This document shows positions 63,776-64,000 of a stretch of 64,000 nucleotides of DNA, in pieces (the stretch's first letter is position 1; each line of letters opens with the position of its first letter). The DNA lies in contig PUFA01000007.1 of assembly GCA_003508835.1 (NCBI GenBank), positions 20,855,001 to 20,919,000 of the forward strand. The letters run 5' to 3'. Position numbers and translations under genes: made by a program. The DNA comes from Eonycteris spelaea. Taxonomy: Eukaryota; Chordata; Mammalia; Chiroptera; Pteropodidae. The notes beneath the pieces are model-generated. The model saw only the letters and a list, made by a program, of their open reading frames with translations. It was not told where the DNA came from and did not search any database.

Positions 63776-64000
63776 TGGCCCTTTAATAACCCCAGGTGGG
63801 CACTTAACGCAATTGCAATTTGAAGATCCCAGCTTGCTCAGTACAAGTGGGAAATTACCTTAGCATCTATTCTGTGTTGCTTTTTGATTCCGATTTCATC
63901 ATTCAGATGTATAGCAGTGCATTTTCAATGGGTACAATTTAATTAGGCTCAATTTGTATAACTACATTATTAAAGACTCATTTGGAACGAGCTTCATGTC
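63776..64000. promoter_or_regulatory. Candidate conserved noncoding block at the right edge
   Basis: Unique AT-rich sequence with CGCAATTGCAATTTG (63809), GTACAATTTAATTAGG (63933) and CATTATTAAAGACTC (63965), words typical of developmental enhancers. It continues past the window. Inferred from appearance only. Confidence 0.3.

Overview
The window is vertebrate nuclear DNA from a placental mammal. I find no protein-coding gene, tRNA, rRNA or other RNA gene in it. The open frames present are short and random-looking, and many run through repeats. It is best read as a gene desert or the interior of a very large intron. No Alu, B1/B2, ruminant or carnivore SINE is visible, so the repeats are mostly ancient (MIR, L2, MaLR/ERVL LTRs, hAT transposons). 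The one younger-looking element is a minus-strand L1 at 58.2-58.9 kb. Its 3' UTR most resembles, from memory, bat (Chiroptera) L1. A bat is therefore my best guess for the source, with moderate to low confidence.

Layout: 0-8 kb holds a long decayed L2 (about 3.64-5.96 kb, + strand) split by an MLT1-type solo LTR (5398-5860), plus further MIR and L2 pieces. From 8 to 19 kb MIRs alternate with unique AT-rich blocks that look like conserved noncoding DNA (8.4-8.7, 13.5-14.2, 15.0-15.3 and 16.4-16.7 kb). A CpG-rich patch lies at 11.8-12.1 kb. From 19 to 28.5 kb there are LTRs, two hAT-type elements, a (GA)n microsatellite and a run of + strand MIRs. The stretch 28.5-33.7 kb is mostly unassigned.

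The part from 33.7 to 51.2 kb carries MaLR-like and ERV1-like solo LTRs (two of one ERV1-like family in the same orientation), dense MIR and L2 clusters, and a TATA-box-plus-splice-donor arrangement at 41482-41569 that could be an unannotated promoter and first exon. From 51 to 64 kb there is a long polypurine tract, an AT-rich unassigned block, an L1 with an inverted ORF1 piece next to it, more L2 and MIR, and an AT-rich conserved-looking block at the right edge.

No genes work together here. Any function is likely cis-regulatory. Repeat names rest on my memory of consensus sequences rather than a database search. Most repeat boundaries are good to about 10-30 bases, and orientation is given relative to the usual consensus.
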